Source: CAZCZU01 sp964503475 (lineage in GTDB: Bacteria; Pseudomonadota; Zetaproteobacteria; Mariprofundales; Mariprofundaceae). Taken from it: a DNA stretch of 48,674 nt. A model generated the notes under the pieces. That model did not search any database. It saw only the letters and a list, made by a program, of their open reading frames with translations, and was not told the DNA's origin. The position numbers and the translations under genes are program-made. The stretch spans positions 1 through 48,674 of the forward strand of contig CAZCZU010000018.1 in assembly GCA_964503475.1 (NCBI GenBank). The letters run 5' to 3'. Each line of letters starts with the position of its first letter. The first letter of the stretch is position 1. Shown piece after piece: positions 15,936-24,987 of the stretch.

Positions 15936-16661
15936 GTGATTGACCTGCACTCGCATCTGCTGCCCGGCATCGATGATGGTGCGTCCACCATCAAGGATGC
16001 CATGCAGCTGGCCCGCCATGCCGTCGGCGACGGCATCACCCATATGGTGGTGACACCGCATATCCAGCCCGGCGTTTACGAGAATACCCTGAACACCATT
16101 CGCGACGTGTTTGAGCGCTTTCGCGATGCCCTGAGCGATGCGGATATTCCGCTCACTGTTGCCATGGCGGCCGAAGTGAGGCTATGCCCGGAGATTATGC
16201 TGCTGCTGGAGCGGCAGCAGCTGCCGATGTTTGAATCGGAAGAGGGTAAACGGACGCTGCTGCTGGAGCTGCCCCACAGTCATGTACCGCCGGGTACCGA
16301 TAAGATGCTTGGCTGGCTGCTGCGCCAGGGGATCGGCATCGTGATCGCCCATCCCGAACGCAACAAAGAGCTGATGAGAAAGCCGGATATGCTGGCCCGC
16401 CTCTACGAGTCGGGTTGCATGCTGCAGCTGACAGCCGGTTCGCTCGCCGGGCGTTTCGGTGAGGAGGTGCGCAAGGTTGCCCGGAATATTGTTGCCCAGG
16501 GAATGTGCGGCCTGCTGGCTTCCGATGCGCATAACCTGCGCCACAGGCCACCTCAGCTCTCGGACGGCAAACAGGCTGCGGCGGAGATCATCGGTTCGGC
16601 ACAGGCAGAAAGCCTGGTTTGGGATAAGCCGATGCAACTGGTCTCCGGCATGTTCAAGTAG
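15936..16661 (+). CDS. Protein-tyrosine phosphatase of PHP type (CpsB/CapC/YwqE family)
   Basis: A 241-residue metal-dependent phosphatase expected to dephosphorylate the neighbouring BY-kinase and so control chain length. PHP metal-binding motifs are in order: DLHSHLLPGIDDG at the N-terminus, TPHI (about 40), EVRLCPE (about 73), HPERNKEL and SDAHNL near the end. Length is typical (about 240-260). Start is GTG 15936 (VIDLHSH), 26 bp after the kinase stop. This family is classical for Firmicutes, but it also occurs in Gram-negative Vps/Eps loci in place of the low-molecular-weight phosphatase Wzb. Confidence 0.9.
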   Translation: MIDLHSHLLPGIDDGASTIKDAMQLARHAVGDGITHMVVTPHIQPGVYENTLNTIRDVFERFRDALSDADIPLTVAMAAEVRLCPEIMLLLERQQLPMFESEEGKRTLLLELPHSHVPPGTDKMLGWLLRQGIGIVIAHPERNKELMRKPDMLARLYESGCMLQLTAGSLAGRFGEEVRKVARNIVAQGMCGLLASDAHNLRHRPPQLSDGKQAAAEIIGSAQAESLVWDKPMQLVSGMFK

Positions 16662-16685
16662 CGATCAAGGCGATTCGGACAGACG

Positions 16686-18164
16686 ATGAGCACGGATCGC
16701 CTGATCAGAAATGCAGTGATGGCGGTGGCCCAGGTGGTGGTGACCGGCATTGTGTTGTTCTTTTTGTATCGTTTTCTGTTGCAGACGTTGGGGGCGGAGC
16801 TGGTCGGCGTCTGGTCGGTGGTGCTGGCGGCCGCATCCGTTTCGAAGATCGGCGAGTTGGGATTTTCCGGAAGCGCGCTGAAGTACACGACCCGCTACCT
16901 TGCCAGCGGTGAGAAGCAGGCGGCAGCACAGGTTGTCGAGACGACACTGATCACCATCGGCACGACTCTGGCCCTGCTGCTTGCTGCCGGCTATCCGCTG
17001 CTGGCGTGGTTGCTGGCGAAGATCATTCCGGCAAGCCACCTGACCGATGCGTATGCTGTCCTGCCATATGCCCTCGCCTCGATCTGGCTGACAGCTCTGG
17101 CCGGTATCTTTCTTTCGGCACTGGATGGCTGCCATCGTATCGACAGGCGGGCCCGGATCATCATGATCGCGTCTCTGCTGCTGCTGCTCATGACCTGGCT
17201 GTTGGTGCCTGTATGGGGGCTGATCGGTATGGCATGGGCGCAGATGGTGCAGGGGGCGGGGCTCCTGCTGATGGGGTGGCTTGCCCTGCGTCATGAGCTG
17301 CCGGGGCTGCGCATGCGCTGGAGCGGCAGGCTGTTTCGGGAGATGTTCCACTACGGATTCAATTTCCAGGTGATGAGCCTGTTCGGCCTGCTGGTCGACC
17401 CGGTTAGCAAGGCGCTGATGGCAAAATTCGGCGGGCTGAGTGCCACGGCATACTACGAAATGGCCAACCGTATGGTGGCGCAGTTCCGCGCCCTGCTCGT
17501 TGCAGCAAACCAGGCCGTGGTGCCGCAGGTGGCCGACCTGCACGAACGGGCACCGGACGAGATCGGCAGCCTTTACCGTGATGCCTACCGCACGATCTTT
17601 TTCCTGTCGCTGCCGATCTATTCGGGCGTGATTGCCATTGCTCCGCTGGCCAGTGTCGTGTGGATTGGCAGTTACGAAGCGCAATTCGTGACCTATGCGG
17701 CCCTGCTGGTACTCGCCTACTGGATGAATGCCCTGGCCGGCCCCGCCTATTTCGTCAATCTAGGCACGGGCCATTTGAGATGGTGTACCCTCTCCACCGT
17801 GGTCATGGCACTGCTCAATGCATTGCTGGGAGCTGGACTGGGGCTGCTGCTGGGGGGGGTCGGCGTCGCGCTGGGAGCCGCGCTGGCGATCATCATCGCC
17901 AGTCTTCTGATCGTGTTCGATTATCATCGCAGGCATCGTCTGCGGCTGCTGGACCTGATACCGCGTGAGAGCATGCCTCTGTTTATGGTATGTTGCCTGA
18001 GCCTGGCATCCGGACTTGTTCTTTTGCAGGGTATGGAGACGGAGCTTGCAGGGCGAATGGCAGCGGGGGGGGCATTGGTGCTTGGTGTAATTCTTTCGGT
18101 GTGCTGGAAGCATCCGTTGCGTGAAAAAATCCAGCGGCGACTGCTGTCGGCCGTGCACTCCTGA
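16686..18164 (+). CDS. Polysaccharide flippase (Wzx, MOP superfamily)
   Basis: A 492-residue membrane protein with about 12-14 hydrophobic helices and few charged residues, starting MSTDRLIRNAVMAVAQVVVT. The sequence pattern (GLSGTALKY-type segment GFSGSALKYTTRYLASGE, then GGLSATAYYEMANRM) fits Wzx-type flippases, which move undecaprenyl-linked repeat units to the periplasmic face. It lies 24 bp after the phosphatase. It is the only MOP flippase in the window, so it is the likely partner of the Wzy-like proteins; the ABC exporter at 6998 would then have another load. Confidence 0.85.
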   Translation: MSTDRLIRNAVMAVAQVVVTGIVLFFLYRFLLQTLGAELVGVWSVVLAAASVSKIGELGFSGSALKYTTRYLASGEKQAAAQVVETTLITIGTTLALLLAAGYPLLAWLLAKIIPASHLTDAYAVLPYALASIWLTALAGIFLSALDGCHRIDRRARIIMIASLLLLLMTWLLVPVWGLIGMAWAQMVQGAGLLLMGWLALRHELPGLRMRWSGRLFREMFHYGFNFQVMSLFGLLVDPVSKALMAKFGGLSATAYYEMANRMVAQFRALLVAANQAVVPQVADLHERAPDEIGSLYRDAYRTIFFLSLPIYSGVIAIAPLASVVWIGSYEAQFVTYAALLVLAYWMNALAGPAYFVNLGTGHLRWCTLSTVVMALLNALLGAGLGLLLGGVGVALGAALAIIIASLLIVFDYHRRHRLRLLDLIPRESMPLFMVCCLSLASGLVLLQGMETELAGRMAAGGALVLGVILSVCWKHPLREKIQRRLLSAVHS

Positions 18165-18170
18165 CGATCA

Positions 18171-18974
18171 ATGCTTCGTTTCATTCAACATTATGCCCAT
18201 GCCATTGAGCTCAGGGCCCGATTGATGGGGGAGCTGCAAAGAGCCGTACGGGCAGGGAAAACAGTGCCTCGTGGCACGGCATGGCGTGTGCTGAGCGCGC
18301 CCCATGTTCTGGACGATAAAATCATGCTGCTGAGGCTGCTCGATCCCGCAGTGGAAAACCTGCTCATCGATGTGGGCGGTAACAGCGGTTACTGGAGCGA
18401 AACGTATCTGGAATTTTTTCCCAACAGCCGGGTGATTGCGTTTGAACCGATCGAAAAGGAGTTTGGCCGTTATCAGCAGCGCTTTCGGGATTCGGAAAAG
18501 GTCGAGGTGCACAATGTCGGCCTGTCGGACAAGACCGGAGTCGCGACGCTGCATCTGGCCAGCTGTTCCGCCCACTCCTCCCTGCACGCCTATGCAACCG
18601 GACAGCCCGGGTTGCAGACAAACCCGGAGGGGGAGGAGGAGATTCGGCTGATTCCCCTGGATGCGATGAAGCTGTGGGAGCGTCCGGCCGCGCGAACCTT
18701 TCTCAAGGTGGATGTGCAGGGGCATGAACTGAACGTTTTACAGGGGGCCTCGCAGACACTCGCACATGTGGATGTGCTGCAGGTTGAGTGCTCTTTTCTG
18801 CCGGAATATGAGCATGTGAAACCATCGTTCCCGCATGTGGCGGCATACCTGCGCGATTTCGATATCTATCCGGCCATGTTCCGCAATTATGGTACGGCGC
18901 TGGGGCCATATGCCTGGGAGCAGGATGTGATTTTCTGCAAACGTCCGCTGCTCGATGATATTTGGGGATGGTGA
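18171..18974 (+). CDS. FkbM-family methyltransferase (1 of 4)
   Basis: A 267-residue SAM-dependent enzyme. The binding site LIDVGGNSGYWSETYLEFFP and acidic loop IAFEPIEKEF (about 63-95) are followed by the FkbM signature FLKVDVQGHELNVLQGA (about 179-195). FkbM proteins O-methylate sugars or polyketides. The ATG is 7 bp after the flippase stop, and the stop lies 2 bp before the preferred start of the second FkbM gene. Confidence 0.88.
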   Translation: MLRFIQHYAHAIELRARLMGELQRAVRAGKTVPRGTAWRVLSAPHVLDDKIMLLRLLDPAVENLLIDVGGNSGYWSETYLEFFPNSRVIAFEPIEKEFGRYQQRFRDSEKVEVHNVGLSDKTGVATLHLASCSAHSSLHAYATGQPGLQTNPEGEEEIRLIPLDAMKLWERPAARTFLKVDVQGHELNVLQGASQTLAHVDVLQVECSFLPEYEHVKPSFPHVAAYLRDFDIYPAMFRNYGTALGPYAWEQDVIFCKRPLLDDIWGW

Positions 18975-18976
18975 AA

Positions 18977-19663
18977 ATGAATCTGACACGCATATGTGGC
19001 CATTCGTTTGTCGGGGATCTGATCGGAGCCAGGCCGATGGTGCTCGATTGTGGCGCCAACCGGGGCGAATTTGCCAGTCGGCTTGCGCTTGAATTCGCGG
19101 CCAGAGTACATGCATTCGAGCCCGACCCGCGCCTCTATCCGGAACTGCCCGACGTGGCTGATGTCAGCTATTATGAGCGTGCCGTATCGGGAACGGGCGC
19201 GGAGATGACGCTGAACCTGGGGCAGGAGAGCTGCAGCTCCGCCTGCTTTTCGGAAGGGGGAAACCAGACATCGGTCGTGGTGCAGGCCACGACACTGGAG
19301 GACTTCTGCCGGGAGCAGTCACTCGCTGCTGTGGATCTTCTGAAGCTCGATATCGAGGGGGCGGAGATCGGGGTGCTGGAAAACCTGCCGGCAAATCTTC
19401 TTGCCGGGATCGGCCAGATCACGGTGGAGTTTCACGATTTCATCGATGCATCGGAAGAGCCGCGTATTGCCCGCGTGCTTGCAAGGCTGAAGCGGCATGG
19501 TTTCTACCTGGTGCGGTTCTCCTACCATGACTACTCGGATTGTCTGTTGATCAACACGGAGCTGCATCCGCTCGGATTGCCGGAAAAGTGTGGGCTGCTT
19601 GTGCGAAAGTACTGGCGTGGTGTACGGCGAAAACTCGTTAAGCGACGGGAAAATGGATGCTAG
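18977..19663 (+). CDS. FkbM-family methyltransferase (2 of 4)
   Basis: A 228-residue protein with the SAM motif MVLDCGANRGEFASRL, acidic loop VHAFEPDPRL, and FkbM signature LLKLDIEGAEIGVLENL. Three starts are possible (TTG 18962, ATG 18968, ATG 18977); 18977 is preferred because GGGGA lies 8 nt upstream. It is not a recent duplicate of the gene before it: outside the motifs the two differ at most positions. Likely target is a second hydroxyl or a second sugar of the polymer. Confidence 0.85.
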   Translation: MNLTRICGHSFVGDLIGARPMVLDCGANRGEFASRLALEFAARVHAFEPDPRLYPELPDVADVSYYERAVSGTGAEMTLNLGQESCSSACFSEGGNQTSVVVQATTLEDFCREQSLAAVDLLKLDIEGAEIGVLENLPANLLAGIGQITVEFHDFIDASEEPRIARVLARLKRHGFYLVRFSYHDYSDCLLINTELHPLGLPEKCGLLVRKYWRGVRRKLVKRRENGC

Positions 19664-19667
19664 ACGA

Positions 19668-20603
19668 ATGAAGTGCCTTCTATTGGGTGGTGGAGGCTTT
19701 ATTGGTTCCCACACCGTGGATGCCTTGCTGGGGCATGGACATGATGTGCGGGTGTTTGAACGAGATGATTGCGATATGAGCAATCTCGCCCATGTGGCCG
19801 ATGAGATCGAGGCCGTGCGAGGCGATTTCTTTAATGCATCCGATCTGCAGCGGTCAATGCAGGGCATGGATGTGATCGTCCACCTGGTCAGCACGACCCT
19901 TCCGAAATCCTCCAATGAAGATATGGCAGGCGATATTCAGGCCAATGTCATTGGCACGCTCCATATGCTGGATGCCGCGCGAAAGGCAGGGGTACGCAAG
20001 GTCATTTTCGCCTCGTCGGGCGGGACGGTTTACGGCGTTCCGCAATCGCTGCCGGTCACGGAGGAGCATCCCACATGGCCGATCTGTTCGCATGGAATCG
20101 GCAAGCTGACGGTCGAGAAATATTTGCATCTGTACCACTATCTTCACGGGCTGGATTACTGTGTATTGCGCATTGCCAATCCGTATGGTGCCCGGCAAAA
20201 CCCGTTGTCCGGACAGGGAGTGGTTGCCGCTTTTCTGAGAAATTGTCTGCGTGGGGAGCCTGTCACGATCTGGGGAGATGGCTCTGCTGCGCGGGATTTC
20301 TTTTACGTCGTCGATCTGGCCGAAGCTATACGGATGGCTGTGGAGCATGCGACTCCATCACGGGTATACAATATTGGCAGTGGTGAATCGCATACCCTGC
20401 ACGAGATGCTGGATGTCGTCCGAGCGGTGACGGGGTGTGTGCCGGAGGTTCGCTATCATCCGGCACGCAATTGCGATGTGCCCGCCACTTTCCTGGATAT
20501 TGCCCGGGTAACACGTGAGCTGGCGTGGCAACCCCGTACCTCCCTGGACGAGGGGATTGCCCGGACCTGGGAACATATGTTGCAACGCGAAGGGCGGCTT
20601 TAA
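19668..20603 (+). CDS. NAD-dependent nucleotide-sugar epimerase/dehydratase
   Basis: A 311-residue extended short-chain dehydrogenase/reductase. The Rossmann motif GGGGFIGSH begins 7 residues in, and the catalytic pair appears as ...SSGGTVYG and a Y/K site that is not textbook: the usual YxxxK region reads HGIGKLTVEKY, where the Tyr position is Gly and Lys is retained. ARDFFYVVDLAEAI is the usual UDP-sugar epimerase motif. Start at ATG 19668 (MKCLLLGG), with ATG 19653 as an alternative overlapping the previous gene. It would supply or modify an NDP-sugar precursor; the altered Tyr makes the reaction uncertain. Confidence 0.8.
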   Translation: MKCLLLGGGGFIGSHTVDALLGHGHDVRVFERDDCDMSNLAHVADEIEAVRGDFFNASDLQRSMQGMDVIVHLVSTTLPKSSNEDMAGDIQANVIGTLHMLDAARKAGVRKVIFASSGGTVYGVPQSLPVTEEHPTWPICSHGIGKLTVEKYLHLYHYLHGLDYCVLRIANPYGARQNPLSGQGVVAAFLRNCLRGEPVTIWGDGSAARDFFYVVDLAEAIRMAVEHATPSRVYNIGSGESHTLHEMLDVVRAVTGCVPEVRYHPARNCDVPATFLDIARVTRELAWQPRTSLDEGIARTWEHMLQREGRL

Positions 20604-20610
20604 GCCTGTC

Positions 20611-21846
20611 ATGGTCATCGTATCCAACGGCCATCATAAATTCATCACCGGTATTGCCGCTGTCGAGGCGGAGAGGCGTGGTCTGCTGACAGCCTTTATC
20701 ACCGCGGGCTATCCCACGCCGCAGGTGCGTCGCTGGTTGCTTCGTCTCGGCCTGACAAAGGGAGCGAAAGTGGCAAGGCTGCTGCAGCGGCGTGAAGATG
20801 TGGCGGATGAGCGGGTGAATGCGTTGTGGCTGGCCGAGCTCATCTATATGGCCGGACGCGCTGTTGGCGGGCGCTTTCCGGCTCTGGAGGATCTGGCCGA
20901 TTTCGGCATGCACTATTATGCGTGGCAGGCTGCCCGGCTCGTGGAGCGGCTGCCGGCCCGAATCTATCATTACCGTTCCGGCTATGGCCGCGATTCGGTG
21001 GCCGCAGCCAAAGGCAAGGGGATGATCGCCCTGTGCGATCACTCCATCGCCCATCCCCAGGTGCTGGATTATCTGGTCGACAACGAGGGGCACTTGCCGC
21101 CATCCGGGCACAGGGCAAGACCCGGAAGGATATGGCGCCATGTGCTCGAGGATATCGAGCAGGCCGATCATGTGCTGGTGAATTCCGATTTCGTCAAAGA
21201 GACCTTCATCCACTGCGGCTTTGATCCGCAGCGGATTTCAGTGCTCTATACGGGTGTGGATGAGCGTTTTCTGTCGCTTGTGCCGGCGCGCAGCTTTGGA
21301 GAGCGTAAGCCTGTCAGGTTAATGTTCGCGGGAGACATGGGGCGCCGCAAAGGCGGGCGCATACTGCTGCAGGCGTTGCAACGCATACGCGATTTGCCCT
21401 GGGAGTTCGTCGCGGTCGGAAATATCGCGCCGGAATTGCGAGCCGAATTTGCTGAACTGTTCCAGGACGAACGCGTCTCGGTGCGTGGTCACCTGTCGTG
21501 GTCCGAACTGGCACAGGCCATGAGTGAAGCCGATCTCTTTGTCTTCCCTTCACTGGCAGAAGGTTCTGCGCGTGTGATATTCATGGCCATGGCGTGCGGC
21601 TGTTCCATCATCACGACCCCCAATAGCGGCTCCGTGGTTCGGGAAGGAGAGCATGGCCGTGTGATAGCGCCGGGCGATGTCGAGGCACTGGAAAGAGCAT
21701 TGCGCGAAAGCCTGCATGACAGCACGTGGGTCGCGACCTCAGGAAGAGGGAATGCCGAACTGATCAGAACGCGCTATACCCAGCGGCAGTACGGAGAGGG
21801 TTTGATGCATCTGTACGGTGAACTGGAATCCGGAGGACGGGCGTGA
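20611..21846 (+). CDS. Glycosyltransferase family 4 (1)
   Basis: A 411-residue GT-B enzyme. The N-terminal half contains DHSIAHP and the NSDFVKETFI hinge segment; the C-terminal nucleotide-sugar domain has LMFAGDMGRRKGGRILLQAL and the donor-site motif FPSLAEGSARVIFMAMACG. The frame is open 32 codons upstream, but those codons overlap the end of the epimerase gene, so ATG 20611 (MVIVSNGHH), 7 bp after its stop, is preferred. The donor is not predictable. Overlaps the next gene. Confidence 0.85.
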   Translation: MVIVSNGHHKFITGIAAVEAERRGLLTAFITAGYPTPQVRRWLLRLGLTKGAKVARLLQRREDVADERVNALWLAELIYMAGRAVGGRFPALEDLADFGMHYYAWQAARLVERLPARIYHYRSGYGRDSVAAAKGKGMIALCDHSIAHPQVLDYLVDNEGHLPPSGHRARPGRIWRHVLEDIEQADHVLVNSDFVKETFIHCGFDPQRISVLYTGVDERFLSLVPARSFGERKPVRLMFAGDMGRRKGGRILLQALQRIRDLPWEFVAVGNIAPELRAEFAELFQDERVSVRGHLSWSELAQAMSEADLFVFPSLAEGSARVIFMAMACGCSIITTPNSGSVVREGEHGRVIAPGDVEALERALRESLHDSTWVATSGRGNAELIRTRYTQRQYGEGLMHLYGELESGGRA

Positions 21847-23126
21847 TGGACGGATCCGGACCGGCGGCAGCTGTGGGGAATCGACTGAACGGACAGGCTG
21901 CTCCCGCATATTCGGATGCGACGGGCCAGCTGATCGCCCTTCTGGTTCCGGCCCTGATGTTTCTGGAAGTGAAGATTGGCGGGCGCCTGTTTCTATCCGA
22001 GATATTGCTGGCCGGTATGCTGCCCTGGCTGTTCAAGGTCCGGAGCCATCTGTTGGCGGGCGCGATGCAGAGGCGCTTCTTTCAACTGGCCCTGTTCTGG
22101 TTGCTGGCGCAGATGATTTCCGATCTGGTCTGCGACACGCCGTTTGTGGACTGGAGCCGGGGCTGGGCCAAGATCATTTTCCTGGTCATCAATTTTACGG
22201 CGATCTATCTGCTGCTGGCCAACAGGGTCGAGCGCTATTTCATGTTTGCGGCCGGCATCGCGCTGGGACAGATCATGGCGTACTTTTTCAATCCCAATGT
22301 TTTCGCAGCAGGCTTGCCCTGGAAGTTCGGCTACGGGCATGCGCTGACGCTGCTGGTCATTCTGGTGGCCTCCAGGCTGAGTCTGGCCCAGGCCGGTCGT
22401 CTTGTTCCCGCTGCAGCCATGCTGGGGATGGGGCTGATCAATTTCTACATGGGCTTCCGTTCGCTTGGGCTGATCTGCCTGCTTGGCGGACTGGTGCTGG
22501 TGACCCGCACCAGCCAGGCATCCGGCTTGAAGGCAATGGTAAAATTTACCACGTTGATCGGTTTGACCATGGTCGCGGTGATGAGCATTTACAGCCTTGC
22601 CGCCAGTCATGGCTATTTCGGCGAGAAAGAACAGCAGCGCTATGCGCGACAGTCGGCCGGGGCTGCGGGCGTGCTGGTCGGGGGGCGTTCCGAGATTCTG
22701 GCCTCCTCGCAGGCGGTGATGGATTCGCCGATCATCGGGCACGGTTCATGGGCCAAGGATCCCAAATATGTGCAAATCATGAATGATAAGCTTGAGAAAC
22801 TGGGATATCAGGATAAGGCGCTATCCGACAGTGACCTGATTCCATCGCACTCCTACCTGATGGGAGCCTGGGTGGAGGCGGGCGTGGTCGGCGCAATTTT
22901 CTGGCTGTTTGCCCTGTACGTAACGGTGCGTGGCCTGATTGCCAGCTATAGCATCCACTTCTATATCCTGCCGTTGATCCTGTTCGAGGCGTTCAGCTTC
23001 CTGTGGGATATTCCGTTCTCTCCTTTTGGTGCCGAGGCACGACTGTATGCGGCCTTTACACTTGCCCTGATGATCTTCTCGCTGCGGCTGGCCAGAGAGT
23101 CCGAAGCAGCAGGAGAGCGACGGTGA
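21846..23126 (+). CDS. O-antigen ligase/polymerase-like membrane protein (second Wzy-like)
   Basis: A 426-residue protein with about 10-11 hydrophobic helices. The loop GGRSEILASSQAVMDSPIIGHGSW followed by LIPSHSYLMGAWVEAGVVGAIFW resembles the conserved periplasmic region of Wzy-type polymerases (H-S/N-x-Y/x ... E-x-G). GGAGGA is 10-15 nt upstream; the start is GTG 21843 or ATG 21846, which share a TGATG overlap with the previous stop. It sits between glycosyltransferases, the usual place of a repeat-unit polymerase, so it may be the true Wzy while the 8781 product acts as a ligase-like protein. Confidence 0.75.
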   Translation: MDGSGPAAAVGNRLNGQAAPAYSDATGQLIALLVPALMFLEVKIGGRLFLSEILLAGMLPWLFKVRSHLLAGAMQRRFFQLALFWLLAQMISDLVCDTPFVDWSRGWAKIIFLVINFTAIYLLLANRVERYFMFAAGIALGQIMAYFFNPNVFAAGLPWKFGYGHALTLLVILVASRLSLAQAGRLVPAAAMLGMGLINFYMGFRSLGLICLLGGLVLVTRTSQASGLKAMVKFTTLIGLTMVAVMSIYSLAASHGYFGEKEQQRYARQSAGAAGVLVGGRSEILASSQAVMDSPIIGHGSWAKDPKYVQIMNDKLEKLGYQDKALSDSDLIPSHSYLMGAWVEAGVVGAIFWLFALYVTVRGLIASYSIHFYILPLILFEAFSFLWDIPFSPFGAEARLYAAFTLALMIFSLRLARESEAAGERR

Positions 23127-23911
23127 AGATTTCCATTGTCACCATCTCGTACAATCAGGCGCCGTTTCTTGAGCAGGCGATCCGCTCGATTGTCGATCAG
23201 GATTACAACGGGCTTGAATACATTGTCGTCGACCCGGGGTCGACGGATGGCAGTCGCGAGATCATCAAACGGCATGCCTCCCGCATCGCTAGCACCGTGC
23301 TTGAGCCGGACCGAGGCCCTGCGGACGGTCTCAATAAAGGTTTTGCACAGGCGACCGGCGATGTGTTCGGTTTTATCAATGCGGATGATGCACTGCTTCC
23401 CGGAGCCTTGCGCAAGGTGGCGGAATACTTTCGTGCCAATCCGCAGGTGGATATCGCCTGTGGACGTGGCTATACGATCGATGGTGAAGGGCGTCCCTTG
23501 CGCAGGATTGTGCCGACGCGCCTGTCGCCCCGTCTCTATGCGTATGGCGCCGTGAATTTTTTCCAGCAGGGCATGTTTTTCAGGCGTAGTGCCTATCGCA
23601 AGACCCGGGGATTCAATGTCGATAACCGCAGCTGTTGGGACAGCGAGCTGGCTCTCGACATGCTGCTCAATGGCAGCCGGGTTGGCATGCTGCACGAGGA
23701 GCTGGCGCTGTTTCGTATTCACGATGCTTCGATCAGCGGTTCGGGGCGTTTGCTGGAAATTTACCGGCGCGACTGTGCACGCCAGTTCAAGAAGGTGATG
23801 GGACGCGAAATGAACGGTCTGGACCACGTGCGGGCCAAGGCATACCTGCTGGAGAAGTGGCTCACCCATCCGGGGGTGGCACTGCAGGGCGCTCTGCGGA
23901 GGCTTGGATGA
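23123..23911 (+). CDS. Glycosyltransferase family 2 (1)
   Basis: A 262-residue GT-A enzyme beginning VKISIVTISYNQAPFLEQAI at a GTG (23123), with AGGAG 7-8 nt upstream and a 4-bp overlap with the previous stop. Motifs: YIVVDPGSTDGS (normally D-x-x-S-T-D-G-S), nucleotide-binding GFINADDALLPGAL (acts as DxD), and the acceptor region FFQQGMFFRR. A 40-codon upstream extension overlapping the polymerase gene is rejected. Ends in an ATGA overlap with the next glycosyltransferase, consistent with one translationally coupled operon. Confidence 0.88.
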   Translation: MKISIVTISYNQAPFLEQAIRSIVDQDYNGLEYIVVDPGSTDGSREIIKRHASRIASTVLEPDRGPADGLNKGFAQATGDVFGFINADDALLPGALRKVAEYFRANPQVDIACGRGYTIDGEGRPLRRIVPTRLSPRLYAYGAVNFFQQGMFFRRSAYRKTRGFNVDNRSCWDSELALDMLLNGSRVGMLHEELALFRIHDASISGSGRLLEIYRRDCARQFKKVMGREMNGLDHVRAKAYLLEKWLTHPGVALQGALRRLG

Positions 23912-24987
23912 GGGTCGCCGTGTTGTGGAGCGGCTTGTCCGGCTACCTGAATGCCTGCCTCAGGGAGCTGGCGGCACGCGAGGGTGTTGAGCTCTTTGTC
24001 AGCCATATGCGCCCGTTGCGGGAAGCGCCCTACGACGAAGCCCAGTTCGATTGGATTGCGGACCGATACCCGTGGCAAGGCGAGGCAGAAGCGGAAGCGT
24101 TGCTGCTGCGGCTCGAGCGTTTTCGTCCAGATGTCATTTTGTGCGTGAACTGGCATTACCGGGCATACCGCCATGCGATGCGCCGTTTCAAGGGGCGCGC
24201 TGTCCGGATATTCACATCGGATCGCCAGTGGCAGGGAACGATGCGCCAGTGGCTTGGTGTGCTGACCTCGCGCATCTATCTGCGCCCGTTGTGCGAAGCG
24301 ATATTCGTGGCCGGGGAGCCGCAGGTGGCATGGGCCCGGCAAATGGGCTTCCGGCAGGAACATATCCTGCAGGGGATGCTGAGTTGCGATCACGACAGCT
24401 TCGCGGCTGTTCATGCCAAACGGCAACAGATGCCCGCGAATCCGCATGCGTTCGTTTTTGTCGGCAGGCTTGCCCCCGAAAAGGGGCTGGATGTGCTGAT
24501 CCGTGCCTATGCGATGTATCGACGCCAATCGGCTGCGCCATGGCCGCTCAGGTGTTTCGGCACGGGGCCGTTGCGGCAGCTGGCCGAGGGCGCCCAGGGG
24601 GTGGAGTGCATGGGCTTTGTGCAGCCGGATGCGCTGCCGGCGGAGTTTGCGCGGGCGAGCTGTCTGGTTCTGCCCAGCACCTTCGAACCCTGGGCGCTGG
24701 TGGTGCATGAAGCCACTGCCGCGGGCATGGGCGTTATTGCCAGCGATGCGGTGGGGGCTGCGGCACATCTGCTGCGCAGTGGTGAGAACGGTTACATCGT
24801 CAAGTCAGGGGATGCAGGGGCGCTGGCAGCGGCGATGCTGCGCTATGCCGGACTGGACGAGCAGCAGCAGAGGGATATGGGCGAGAAGAGTTTTGCGCTC
24901 TCCCGGCAATTCACGCCCGCACGCTGGGCGGATACGCTGTTGTCCCGCTCGCAGGCATTGCAGGCGCATCTTGAAGGGGTTGGCTGA
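23908..24987 (+). CDS. Glycosyltransferase family 4 (2)
   Basis: A 359-residue GT-B enzyme. The N-terminal half is acceptor-type (MRVAVLWSGLSGYLNACL), and the C-terminal half has FVFVGRLAPEKGLDVLIRAY and the EPWALVVHEATAAG donor motif with E in both expected places. The start ATG 23908 overlaps the previous stop (ATGA); the open 91-codon extension lies in another gene and is rejected. Stop overlaps the following FkbM start by one base. Probably adds one sugar of the repeat unit. Confidence 0.88.
   Translation: MRVAVLWSGLSGYLNACLRELAAREGVELFVSHMRPLREAPYDEAQFDWIADRYPWQGEAEAEALLLRLERFRPDVILCVNWHYRAYRHAMRRFKGRAVRIFTSDRQWQGTMRQWLGVLTSRIYLRPLCEAIFVAGEPQVAWARQMGFRQEHILQGMLSCDHDSFAAVHAKRQQMPANPHAFVFVGRLAPEKGLDVLIRAYAMYRRQSAAPWPLRCFGTGPLRQLAEGAQGVECMGFVQPDALPAEFARASCLVLPSTFEPWALVVHEATAAGMGVIASDAVGAAAHLLRSGENGYIVKSGDAGALAAAMLRYAGLDEQQQRDMGEKSFALSRQFTPARWADTLLSRSQALQAHLEGVG

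Noticed and set aside
1506..16000. Many long antisense ORFs opposite trxC, rhlE, ABC exporter and kinase
   Set aside because: Shadows in high-G+C sequence: Arg/Pro/Ala- or Gln/His-rich translations, no domains, fully inside better-supported genes.
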